Shown here: positions 1 through 6,529 of the stretch, in pieces
How the letters are laid out: each line of letters opens with the position of its first letter
Numbering within the stretch: position 1 is the first letter of the stretch
DNA from: an uncultured Acidimicrobium sp.
GTDB taxonomy: Bacteria; Actinomycetota; Acidimicrobiia; Acidimicrobiales; Ilumatobacteraceae
Assembly (NCBI GenBank): GCA_903895515.1
Contig: CAITUB010000249.1
Location: forward strand, 1-18,540
Direction: 5' to 3'
DNA: 18,540 bases
Translations under genes and position numbers: made by a program
The notes under the pieces: generated by a model
Seen by the model: only the letters and a program-made list of their open reading frames with translations
What the model was told of the DNA's origin: nothing
Databases searched by the model: none

Positions 1-1039
1 AGCCTTCGCTTGAATAGCGCGACGGCATTGACACACCATGTACATGTTGTGCACCAAGTGCTTCAACTGCAATTGCAGCAACCAGCGCCGAGTCAATTCC
101 ACCAGACAGCCCAATCACTACGTCGGTGAATCCGTTCTTGCGCACATAATCGCGAGTGCCAAGAACCAGCGCGCCAAATACTTGTTCCATGTCGGATGCA
201 TTCGGAGCAATTGTTCCTTCGCACTGTGCGCCACTTGCGCGTGAAGTTTTCGAAATCTCGACGACCGAAACTGCGTTGGAAATTTTCGATTCGTTTACTG
301 CGATGTCAATGAACGACAGACTCTCGCCAAATTGTTCGGCGCGCATCAACATGTCGCCGCGGTGGTCGAACACCATGCTTCCACCATCAAACACCAATTC
401 GTCTTGTCCGCACACTTGATTGACATACACAATTGCGCACGAATTTGTTTGCGCGCGCTCACTCACCATCTGTTGACGCTCATCAAACTTTCCGCGGTGA
501 TACGGCGAACCATTGATGTTGATGTTCAGCGTTGCGCCAGCTTTGGCCTGTTGTTGCACTGGTCCATCTGCTTGCCAGATGTCCTCACAAATGGTGACGC
601 CAACGTGTACGCCTGCAATAGCGAACAACGAGAACGAAGTTCCCGCAGTGAAATAGCGATCTTCATCAAACACGCTGTAGTTCGGAAGCAACTGCTTGTT
701 GTATGTGCCGTGCAATATTCCCTTCGATGCAATGGCTGCCGAGTTCGCAAGCGTGCCTATTGACCCGTCGACAAAACCAAAGACAGCCACGCAACCCTGG
801 GTTGCTGCCACTATGTCGCGCATTGCCTGCTGGTTTTCGGCCACGAACCCCGATTTCAAGACCAGGTCTTCAGGTGGGTACCCGGTAATGGACAGTTCGG
901 GAAAGACCACGATGTCGCAGCCGGCAGCGTCAGCAGTTGCGTACATCTCTCGGATTCGGCGTGAATTACCAGCAATATCGCCAACTACGGGGTTGAACTG
1001 GGCTAATCCCACCCGCACGTTTTGAGTCGCTACCGCCAC
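1..1039 (-). CDS. nadE: Glutamine-dependent NAD+ synthase (partial, C-terminus off the left edge)
   Basis: The enzyme amidates nicotinic acid adenine dinucleotide to NAD+, taking ammonia from glutamine, as the last step of NAD synthesis in the cytosol. Reading the minus strand, the N-terminal part is a nitrilase-fold glutaminase: it opens with VGLAQFNPVVGDIAGN and has the catalytic-type stretches FPELSITGYPPEDL (Glu), NKQLLPNYSVFDE (Lys) and GVTICEDIW (Cys). The synthetase domain begins near the window edge with the ATP PP-loop IGLSGGIDSAL, followed by HGVSMPSRYSSEG, where the window ends. About 346 codons are present; long-form NadE proteins are usually 550-680 residues. I prefer the GTG at 1039 because TAGCCT stands six bases upstream, the same start signal as other genes here. 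A GTG at 1018, in the same frame and seven codons further in, is the alternative. The gene is divergent from glnII. Identity is secure; the start is less so. Confidence 0.93.
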   Translation of the reverse strand, partial: MAVATQNVRVGLAQFNPVVGDIAGNSRRIREMYATADAAGCDIVVFPELSITGYPPEDLVLKSGFVAENQQAMRDIVAATQGCVAVFGFVDGSIGTLANSAAIASKGILHGTYNKQLLPNYSVFDEDRYFTAGTSFSLFAIAGVHVGVTICEDIWQADGPVQQQAKAGATLNININGSPYHRGKFDERQQMVSERAQTNSCAIVYVNQVCGQDELVFDGGSMVFDHRGDMLMRAEQFGESLSFIDIAVNESKISNAVSVVEISKTSRASGAQCEGTIAPNASDMEQVFGALVLGTRDYVRKNGFTDVVIGLSGGIDSALVAAIAVEALGAQHVHGVSMPSRYSSEG

Positions 1040-1045
1040 GACTTC

Positions 1046-1051
1046 AGGCTA
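1046..1051 (-). promoter_or_regulatory. Candidate -10 element (TAGCCT) for nadE, leaderless
   Basis: TAGCCT on the minus strand is followed by exactly six bases (GAAGTC) and then the GTG at 1039. If it is the -10 hexamer, transcription starts at or next to the start codon. The same spacing recurs at several other genes in this window. No convincing -35 box is seen. Confidence 0.5.
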
Positions 1052-1063
1052 GGGGTCTACAAC

Positions 1064-1090
1064 TTCACAAAGCGTTCACATTTGGGCAAC
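1064..1090 (+). promoter_or_regulatory. Candidate GlnR-type operator upstream of glnII
   Basis: Three five-base elements, TTCAC (1064-1068), TTCAC (1075-1079) and GCAAC (1086-1090), are separated by exactly six bases each, giving an 11-bp period. Known GlnR boxes in actinobacteria follow gTnAc-n6-GaAAc with the same 11-bp phasing; TTCAC-n6-GCAAC departs from this at two positions. It lies 84-110 bp upstream of the glnII start. The role is inferred from spacing, partial sequence match and the GlnR-like gene nearby. Confidence 0.4.
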
Positions 1091-1126
1091 GGGGGCGAAA
1101 TCCCCATGAACGAGACTTTCCGTGTA

Positions 1127-1154
1127 CCCGAATTCGGGGTTATGGCCCGAATTC
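1127..1154 (+). repeat. Repeated CCCGAATTC motif in the glnII leader
   Basis: CCCGAATTC occurs at 1127-1135 and again at 1146-1154, 19 bp apart. The first copy is part of a perfect 12-bp palindrome, CCCGAATTCGGG (1127-1138). It lies between the phased repeats and the ribosome binding site, so it could be a second regulator site or part of the core promoter. No known binding site is recognised. Confidence 0.4.
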
Positions 1155-1162
1155 TCAACCGG

Positions 1163-1167
1163 AAGGA
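1163..1167 (+). promoter_or_regulatory. Shine-Dalgarno site of glnII
   Basis: AAGGA lies six bases before the ATG at 1174. This marks glnII as a leadered gene, unlike many neighbours whose starts show a -10-like hexamer and no Shine-Dalgarno sequence. It also supports 1174 as the start. Confidence 0.65.
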
Positions 1168-1173
1168 AATGAC

Positions 1174-2274
1174 ATGCCATATCAAGCGGAATACATCTGG
1201 ATCGACGGCCATAAGCCAACTCCAATGCTGCGTTCAAAGACCAAGATTCTTGCGAACAGCGTGAAGACTCCACCAATTTGGGGTTTCGATGGTTCATCAA
1301 CCGAACAAGCAACTGGTGACGCATCAGACTGCATGTTGAAGCCAGTGTTTACATGTCCAGACCCAATTCGTGGCGGCAAAAACATTTTGGTGTTGTGCGA
1401 AGTAATGCTTGCTCAAACCGAGAAGCCACACCCAACCAACACACGTGCATTGTGTGCAGATGTTGCAAAGAAGTTTGCAGCACACGGAATGATTTACGGC
1501 ATCGAGCAGGAATACACCATGATGCGACTTGATGGTCGTCCATACGGATTCCCAGAAGCCGGTGGCGAACCTGCACCACAAGGTCCTTACTACTGCGGCG
1601 TTGGCGCTGGCCGAGTAATGGGTCGTGAAATTATTGAAGAGCACACATGGGCATGCATCGAAGCAGGTCTCATGATTGAAGGAACGAATGCTGAAGTAAT
1701 GCCTGGTCAGTGGGAATTCCAAATTGGTGCAGCAGACGCACTCACCGTGAGCGACCACATGATTGTTGCTCGTTGGTTGCTGGATCGCATTGCAGAAGAT
1801 CACAACGTGGTCATCTCGTATGCAGCCAAGCCACAAAAGGGTGACTGGAACGGAGCTGGTGCACACACCAACTTCTCGACAAAGGCAATGCGTGGAAGTT
1901 ATGCAGCAATCGAAGCTGCATGTGATGCGCTTGGAACTCGTGTGATGGAACACGTGAACAACTACGGCGATGACATTCAGAGCCGCCTCACCGGAAAGCA
2001 CGAAACTGCACCGTGGGACAAGTTCACCTACGGCGTCTCCAACCGCGGAGCATCAGTGCGTATTCCTTGGCAGGTTGCTCGCGACGGTAAGGGTTACGCA
2101 GAGGACCGTCGTCCAAACGCCAACGTGGATCCATACGTGGTGACACGCCTCATTTTGGAAACGGTGTGCGGAGCTGCGAAGGCACCGACCGCCAGCACCA
2201 AGGCCCCGAAAAAGGCTGCCAAGAAGAAGGCTCCGGCGAAGAAGAAGGTTGCAGTTAAAAAGAAAAAGAAGTAA
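1174..2274 (+). CDS. glnII: Type II glutamine synthetase with Lys-rich C-terminal tail
   Basis: It condenses glutamate and ammonia into glutamine with ATP. This is the eukaryote-like GSII form also found in Streptomyces, Frankia and rhizobia. Visible motifs are AEYIWIDG (5-12), IWGFDGSST (35-43), PHPTNTRA (85-92), YGIEQEYTMM (108-117), GTNAEVMPGQWEFQIG (170-185), NGAGAHTNFSTKAMR (226-240) and SVRIPWQVARDGKGYAEDRRP (294 onward). The catalytic core ends near residue 335, the normal GSII length. It is followed by a 31-residue tail (336-366) in which 15 residues are lysine, with Ala, Pro and little else, resembling histone H1 or PAKKA tails. GSII enzymes are not controlled by adenylylation, so control is probably transcriptional, consistent with the phased repeats upstream. 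A strong hairpin follows the stop. The start has AAGGA six bases upstream. Confidence 0.96.
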   Translation: MPYQAEYIWIDGHKPTPMLRSKTKILANSVKTPPIWGFDGSSTEQATGDASDCMLKPVFTCPDPIRGGKNILVLCEVMLAQTEKPHPTNTRALCADVAKKFAAHGMIYGIEQEYTMMRLDGRPYGFPEAGGEPAPQGPYYCGVGAGRVMGREIIEEHTWACIEAGLMIEGTNAEVMPGQWEFQIGAADALTVSDHMIVARWLLDRIAEDHNVVISYAAKPQKGDWNGAGAHTNFSTKAMRGSYAAIEAACDALGTRVMEHVNNYGDDIQSRLTGKHETAPWDKFTYGVSNRGASVRIPWQVARDGKGYAEDRRPNANVDPYVVTRLILETVCGAAKAPTASTKAPKKAAKKKAPAKKKVAVKKKKK

Positions 2275-2302
2275 TTCGCCCCTAAGGCGGAGATAGAGCC
2301 TC

Positions 2303-2345
2303 AACGGCACCGAGGATCCGGTTCCTCGGTGCCGTTGTTTATTTA
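2303..2345 (+). terminator. Strong hairpin terminator after glnII
   Basis: AACGGCACCGAGGA (2303-2316) pairs perfectly over 14 bp with TCCTCGGTGCCGTT (2323-2336), leaving a six-base loop. A T-rich run, GTTTATTTAT, follows. It ends less than 20 bp before the next glnA, so it probably insulates the two synthetase genes or lowers read-through. Confidence 0.85.
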
Positions 2346-2363
2346 TGCAGGCAGACTGTAGAG

Positions 2364-3710
2364 ATGTCCACCATGCATGAACACCAACGCGACTACGTAC
2401 TGCGCACCGTTGAAGAGCGCGGCATTCGCCTGGTTCGACTGTGGTTTACCGATGTTCTCGGAAACTTAAAGTCGTTTGCCATCAGCCCTGCTGAAATGGA
2501 AAATGCGTTAAACGACGGCATGAGCTTTGATGGTTCATCCATCGATGGCTTTAGCCGCGTACAAGAAAGTGATGTGCTTGCAATTCCAGATGCGAACACA
2601 TTCGAAGTATTGCCATGGGCAGACGCGAAGGGCGCTGAAGCTCGCGTGTTTTGCGATATTGCAAAACTTGATGGCACTCCATTTGATGGCGACCCGCGCC
2701 AAGTGTTGCGCCGCAACCTCAGTGCTGCACGAGACAAGGGCTACTCGTTTTATATTGCTCCCGACATTGAGTACTTCTATTTCGCTCCGCCTGACGGCAC
2801 GAATAAACCAGTGCTGCTCGACCAAGGCGGATTCTTCGACCTCACCAGCACCGACATTGCCAGTTCGCTGCGCAAAGAAACCATTCGCACGCTCGAGACC
2901 ATGAGCATTCCTGTGGAATACAGCTTCCACGAAGATGCACCAAGTCAACACGAAATTGATCTTCGTCATACCGACGCGCTCACCATGGCCGACAGCGTGA
3001 TGACATTCCGTTTTGTCGTGAAGGAAATTGCCGCACTTCATGACGTGCATGCAACGTTCATGCCAAAACCGCTTGAAACGATTCAAGGTTCTGGAATGCA
3101 CTTGCACCTGTCGTTGTTCGAAGGCGAGAACAATGCTTTCCATAGCGCCGACGACCCGTACAACTTGTCGCCGACTGCAAAAAGTTTTATGGCCGGACTA
3201 CTTCACCACGCAGCTGAAATCACTGCGGTCACCAACCAGACCATCAACTCCTACAAGCGACTTGTTCCTGGCTTCGAAGCGCCAGTTCACATTTCGTGGG
3301 CACGCAATAACCGCAGCGGACTCATTCGTGTTCCAATTCCAAAACGCGGAAGCGACTCAGCAACGCGCATTGAATATCGTTCGCCAGACCCAGCATGTAA
3401 CCCATACCTCGCGTTTTCGGTCATCTTGGCTGCAGGTATGCGCGGTATCGAACAGGGATACGAACTCCCTGCCGAAGCTGACGCAAACTTGTTTGAAATG
3501 GACGATGCCGCACTCGAGAAGATGGGTATCCAACAATTACCGCAGTCGCTTTCTGAAGCGTTGCGCGTGATGGAGAATTCATCACTGGTTGCCGACGCTT
3601 TGGGCGATCACATTTTTGAATGGTTCTTGCGCAACAAGCGCGCAGAGTGGCGCTCGTACAAAACCCATATCAGCGAATACGAACTCGGCCGCTACCTCAA
3701 GTCCATCTAA
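2364..3710 (+). CDS. glnA: Type I glutamine synthetase, GlnA2-like
   Basis: This is a second ATP-dependent glutamine synthetase of the dodecameric type I fold, 448 residues, a normal length. Motifs in order: VRLWFTDVLGNLKSFAI (24-40, actinobacterial GlnA2-like), FDGSSIDGF (55-63), APDIEYFYF (132-140), FHEDAPSQHEIDL (188-200), GSGMHLHLSLFEG (242-254), NSYKRLVPGFEAP (295-307), RIEYRSPDPACNPYL (335-349) and FFLRNKR-like FLRNKRAEW (421-429). The position where adenylylated enzymes carry the modified Tyr in NLYxL reads NLFEM, with Phe377, so GlnE-type control is unlikely here. The ATG at 2373 is an alternative start. CAGACT, a weak version of the local -10 signal, lies six bases before 2364. A GlnR-like regulator follows after eight bases and is probably co-transcribed. 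The substrate could also be a glutamate-like acid plus an amine, as in some actinobacterial GlnA homologues. Confidence 0.94.
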   Translation: MSTMHEHQRDYVLRTVEERGIRLVRLWFTDVLGNLKSFAISPAEMENALNDGMSFDGSSIDGFSRVQESDVLAIPDANTFEVLPWADAKGAEARVFCDIAKLDGTPFDGDPRQVLRRNLSAARDKGYSFYIAPDIEYFYFAPPDGTNKPVLLDQGGFFDLTSTDIASSLRKETIRTLETMSIPVEYSFHEDAPSQHEIDLRHTDALTMADSVMTFRFVVKEIAALHDVHATFMPKPLETIQGSGMHLHLSLFEGENNAFHSADDPYNLSPTAKSFMAGLLHHAAEITAVTNQTINSYKRLVPGFEAPVHISWARNNRSGLIRVPIPKRGSDSATRIEYRSPDPACNPYLAFSVILAAGMRGIEQGYELPAEADANLFEMDDAALEKMGIQQLPQSLSEALRVMENSSLVADALGDHIFEWFLRNKRAEWRSYKTHISEYELGRYLKSI

Positions 3711-3718
3711 TTGCCCGT

Positions 3719-4426
3719 ATGACCAGCGACCGTCTCACTCAAATGCTTGCGGTGTTCCCATCGCCTGCCCCGGTAGATCTTGCGCGCACGCTCGATTTAG
3801 CTGGGTTTCGCTGGAAAGCGGTTGCATCTGCAGATGAGGCCGCAAAGTGCGCTCCTGCAGAAGGCTGGTCCGGAGCCATCATCATGTGCGACGAAGACCC
3901 AGAGGGCGGCTGGTCACTATGTCGCTCTATGCGCAAGCGCGATGTGCCAGTCGAGCGAATTTTGGTACTCGTCAATGGCAGTCAACTACAGGATCTCGAT
4001 TTACGCGACGAACTCTATGACGACTTCTGCTTGGCACCATTTCACCCGCGCGAACTTGAAGCACGCCTTCGTCATTTGTTCTGGTTTGAAATTAAAGGCA
4101 ATCGTGAATCACTCGTTGAATACAGCGGACTCGTTCTCAACGTTGAGACATACCAAGCATCATTTGGTGGCCACGCACTCGATCTCACCTTCATGGAATA
4201 TGAACTGCTGAAGTTCTTGGCTCAGAACCCTGGCAAAGTGTTCTCACGTGAAACGTTGTTGTCACGCGTGTGGGGATACGAATACTTCGGTGGTGCACGC
4301 ACAGTGGATGTGCACATTCGTCGCTTGCGCGCAAAACTTGGTGAAGAGCATGCCAACCTCATTCAAACAGTGCGCAGTGTTGGCTACCGCTTCGGTCAAT
4401 CGAAGTGGTCTGCAGGCAAAAACTAG
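3719..4426 (+). CDS. glnR: GlnR-like OmpR-family nitrogen response regulator
   Basis: This is a 235-residue winged-helix regulator. The N-terminal receiver-like domain (about 1-120) is degenerate: MCDED (56-60) lies near the phospho-acceptor position, but the usual conserved Lys is replaced in LAPFHP (Ala106). The C-terminal DNA-binding domain (about 135-228) is well preserved: LDLTFMEYELLKFLAQNPGK, FSRETLLSRVWGYEYF, GGARTVDVHIRRLRAKLG and VRSVGYRF. The VWGYEYFGGARTVDVH stretch and the atypical receiver match actinobacterial GlnR, which controls nitrogen genes without a dedicated kinase. Location supports this, since it starts eight bases after glnA and near glnII. The ATG at 3719 is chosen because a longer frame would overlap the end of glnA. 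Its stop shares the palindrome CTAG with the convergent GDT1 gene. An unrelated OmpR/PhoB-type regulator remains possible. Confidence 0.8.
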   Translation: MTSDRLTQMLAVFPSPAPVDLARTLDLAGFRWKAVASADEAAKCAPAEGWSGAIIMCDEDPEGGWSLCRSMRKRDVPVERILVLVNGSQLQDLDLRDELYDDFCLAPFHPRELEARLRHLFWFEIKGNRESLVEYSGLVLNVETYQASFGGHALDLTFMEYELLKFLAQNPGKVFSRETLLSRVWGYEYFGGARTVDVHIRRLRAKLGEEHANLIQTVRSVGYRFGQSKWSAGKN

Positions 4427-5004
4427 GCCAGCGCCGTTACCAACGTTGCAGCACCAATTACTAAAAACAACACTGCTGCCGTGCGCTGAATTACACGCAG
4501 TGGAACTTTTGTTGTTAACCACGAACCGGTGAGTACGGCCAGGCCAGACACGCACGAAAGTGCGAGTGCCGCGCCGCACGCAACCGCAATCGGGTCTCCG
4601 AATCGAGCAGCAAAGCCAGCCGTTGCTAGTTGAGTGAGATCTCCAAACTCTGCAACCAAAATGACCGACGCAGCTGTCCACGCAACGCGCGAGTTCGACA
4701 TGGAGGTCGACCACTTGTCTGTTGACTCTTCGTCATCGTCTTTTCCAGCACGCCACGTCAATATGGCGCCGATGATGAATAGAACACCGACCAGTAACTG
4801 AATTGGTCGCTCTGGAAGGCGCGAGAGCGCCGAGCCAAAAATTACTGCAACAACAACATGGAATGAATAACCGGCAGTGACGCCAAGCCACACGGGAAGT
4901 CGGCGACGGAAATGTGTTGACAACAACAGCGTTGCAAACATGGTTTTGTCGGGAAGCTCGGCCAGAAATACCGCAGTGAAAGTGACGAGTGCGTGTTGCA
5001 ACAT
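4423..5004 (-). CDS. GDT1/UPF0016 (TMEM165-like) cation transporter
   Basis: This is a 193-residue membrane protein with two homologous halves of about three helices each. Each half carries the family signature E-x-G-D-(K/R/L)-T: AELPDKTM (Glu16-Asp19, with Pro in place of Gly) and AEFGDLTQ (Glu119-Asp122). Family members export or exchange Mn2+ or Ca2+ across the membrane; the ion cannot be told from the sequence. The halves are joined by a charged acidic loop near 88-100 (GKDDDEES). The ATG at 5004 is chosen because it directly precedes the first helix; an upstream frame extends into the amidohydrolase gene. It is the last gene of the ridA-amidohydrolase unit, seven bases after the amidohydrolase stop. 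Its stop codon overlaps that of glnR on the other strand. Confidence 0.88.
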   Translation of the reverse strand: MLQHALVTFTAVFLAELPDKTMFATLLLSTHFRRRLPVWLGVTAGYSFHVVVAVIFGSALSRLPERPIQLLVGVLFIIGAILTWRAGKDDDEESTDKWSTSMSNSRVAWTAASVILVAEFGDLTQLATAGFAARFGDPIAVACGAALALSCVSGLAVLTGSWLTTKVPLRVIQRTAAVLFLVIGAATLVTALA

Positions 5005-5011
5005 GGTGCAA

Positions 5012-6385
5012 CTAACCGAGATGCGATTGCATCTGTTGAGCAAGCACGCGATGTTGCCGCAACATGTCATCAACCTTGTTGCTCACCAATTGCCCATTTT
5101 CGACAACTGACTTACCGTTCACAATGGTGTGCTTCGCACTTACTGGGCCACAACGCAACCACGCCTCAACCGGGTCGGCAATTGCCCCCGCAAATGCTGG
5201 GCCAGTGAGCGACCACACGGCAATATCGCCCACCGCGCCAACTGAGATTTCGCCAATTTCGCCAATGCGGCCAAGGCAACCTGCGCCTCCGCGCGTGGCT
5301 ATTTCAAGTGCCATGCGTGCAGTTCCAGCCGCGGCTCCGTTCTGTAATTTTGCGAGCAACATTGCCTGGCGCGCTTCAAGCCATAGCGATGCAGAGTCCG
5401 CAGATGATGATCCGTCTACTCCAAGACCAACATGTACTCCTGCCTCGCGCAGTTGCACCACAGGCGAAATACCCGACGACAAAATGAGATTGCTACTTGG
5501 GCAATGTGCTGCACCAATTCCTGCTGCACCAAGTTTGTGAATCTCGTCGTGATTTGGCATCACGCAGTGCGCCACCCATGTTCGCTTGCTCAGCCAGCCA
5601 ACCTCTTCTAAATATTGCGTTGGTCGACAGCCAAATGTGGCGACTGAAAAATCGTCGTCTTCAGAGTTTTCAGCAAAGTGGGTGTGCAGACGAACGTCCA
5701 ACTTCTCTGCAAGTTCTGCCGATTCAATCATCAACTTTTTCGTCACGCTAAATGGCGAGCACGGAGCAAGCGCAATGCGCACCATTGCGCCATGACTGCG
5801 ATCGTGGTGCAACTCCACCATGCGTTGCGACTCGGCAAGAATTACATCATGATCTTGCACCACGTTGTCGGGTGGCAAGCCGCCATCTTTTTCGGACAAC
5901 GACATTGACCCGCGTGTTGGATGAAACCGCATACCAATGTCTTGCGCTGCAGAAATTTCTGCACTGAGCAAATCGCCGGCTCCTGCTGGGTGCACATACA
6001 AGTGATCAGTCGAAGTGGTGCAGCCCGACAAAGCCAATTCGGCAAGCCCGACCCATGCCGAAACATGTGCAGACTCTTCGTTCAACGTGCTCCACAGTGG
6101 ATACAAAGTTTTTAGCCAACCGAACAACGCAGCATTCGTCATTGGCGGAAATGCGCGTGTGAGGTTTTGATACAGGTGATGGTGCGTGTTCACCAATCCT
6201 GGTGTTACCAAACAATCTGTTGCATCAATGGTTCGAGTCGCCACAGGCTCACTGCCTGCTGTTCCAATTCCTGAAATTAGACCGTTGGTGATGGCAACCC
6301 ATCCACCAGCAATTTCTCTGCGCTGATTGTCAACTGTTGCGACTAGTGCCGCATTACGAATGAGAAGATCAGATGTTGACGTCAA
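5012..6385 (-). CDS. 8-oxoguanine deaminase-like amidohydrolase
   Basis: This is an amidohydrolase-superfamily metal enzyme, likely a cytosolic deaminase of oxidised or halogenated purine-like rings (8-oxoguanine to urate is the known reaction of the closest family). The barrel metal ligands are visible: VTPGLVNTHHHLYQNLTRAFP near residues 60-80 (HxH), RLHTHFAENSEDD (His), WVAHCVMPNHDE (His) and GLGVDGSSSAD (Asp). FHPTRGSMSLSEKDGGLPPD and APCSPFSVTKKLM are typical of the 8-oxoguanine deaminase/hydroxydechloroatrazine hydrolase group. Length is about 457 residues, normal. I favour the TTG at 6385, giving MTSTSDLLIRNAALVAT, because homologues begin there; GAGGG lies 11 bases before it. A GTG at 6394 is an alternative, and the frame stays open to an ATG at 6472. 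It overlaps the stop of the small membrane gene upstream, suggesting coupled translation. The exact substrate is not proven. Confidence 0.88.
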   Translation of the reverse strand: MTSTSDLLIRNAALVATVDNQRREIAGGWVAITNGLISGIGTAGSEPVATRTIDATDCLVTPGLVNTHHHLYQNLTRAFPPMTNAALFGWLKTLYPLWSTLNEESAHVSAWVGLAELALSGCTTSTDHLYVHPAGAGDLLSAEISAAQDIGMRFHPTRGSMSLSEKDGGLPPDNVVQDHDVILAESQRMVELHHDRSHGAMVRIALAPCSPFSVTKKLMIESAELAEKLDVRLHTHFAENSEDDDFSVATFGCRPTQYLEEVGWLSKRTWVAHCVMPNHDEIHKLGAAGIGAAHCPSSNLILSSGISPVVQLREAGVHVGLGVDGSSSADSASLWLEARQAMLLAKLQNGAAAGTARMALEIATRGGAGCLGRIGEIGEISVGAVGDIAVWSLTGPAFAGAIADPVEAWLRCGPVSAKHTIVNGKSVVENGQLVSNKVDDMLRQHRVLAQQMQSHLG

Positions 6386-6524
6386 TGAGTTCACTACCCT
6401 CGTGGCGCTTGTCGGCATCCTTTTGCAGGAAGAATCCGATGAGCGCGGCAAGTCCAGCAGTGGACAAGCCAACCATTACGGGGAAACCAATGAGTGCAAG
6501 AACGATAAGTACGGCTCCAGGCAT
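6369..6524 (-). CDS. Small hydrophobic membrane protein, 51 residues
   Basis: A 51-codon frame starts with ATG five bases after the ridA stop and ends inside the first codons of the amidohydrolase. The product begins MPGAVLIVLALIGFP. Residues 4-33 are almost wholly hydrophobic, with a Gly/Pro break at 13-15, which fits one long helix or a short helical hairpin. A charged tail (QKDADKRHEG) and an acidic end (SELIDVNI) follow. The tight fit between two genes on the same strand, the overlap with the next start and the clean membrane profile argue that it is real. No strong Shine-Dalgarno site is present, so translation may be coupled to ridA. I do not recognise a family, and the function is unknown. 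Confidence 0.65.
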   Translation of the reverse strand: MPGAVLIVLALIGFPVMVGLSTAGLAALIGFFLQKDADKRHEGSELIDVNI

Positions 6525-6529
6525 GACAA

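Noticed and set aside
332..763. Plus-strand open frames over the left edge
   Set aside because: The minus strand reads as NAD+ synthase with glutaminase and PP-loop motifs throughout, so these are shadows.
1092..1105. GGGG-CGAAAT-CCCC hairpin as a possible riboswitch or attenuator
   Set aside because: Only four base pairs with no further conserved structure; it lies upstream of the likely promoter region.
1324..2001. Long minus-strand open frame (225 codons) antisense to glnII
   Set aside because: It lies wholly inside a clear glutamine synthetase gene, its product is Cys/His/Val-rich with no domain, and it arises from codon bias in the sense strand.
2278..2290. CGCC-CCTAA-GGCG small hairpin right after glnII
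   Set aside because: Four base pairs without a T-run; the strong 14-bp hairpin just downstream explains termination.
2535..3143. Minus-strand open frame (202 codons) antisense to glnA
   Set aside because: Shadow of the type I glutamine synthetase; no motif, no start signal and no neighbour support.
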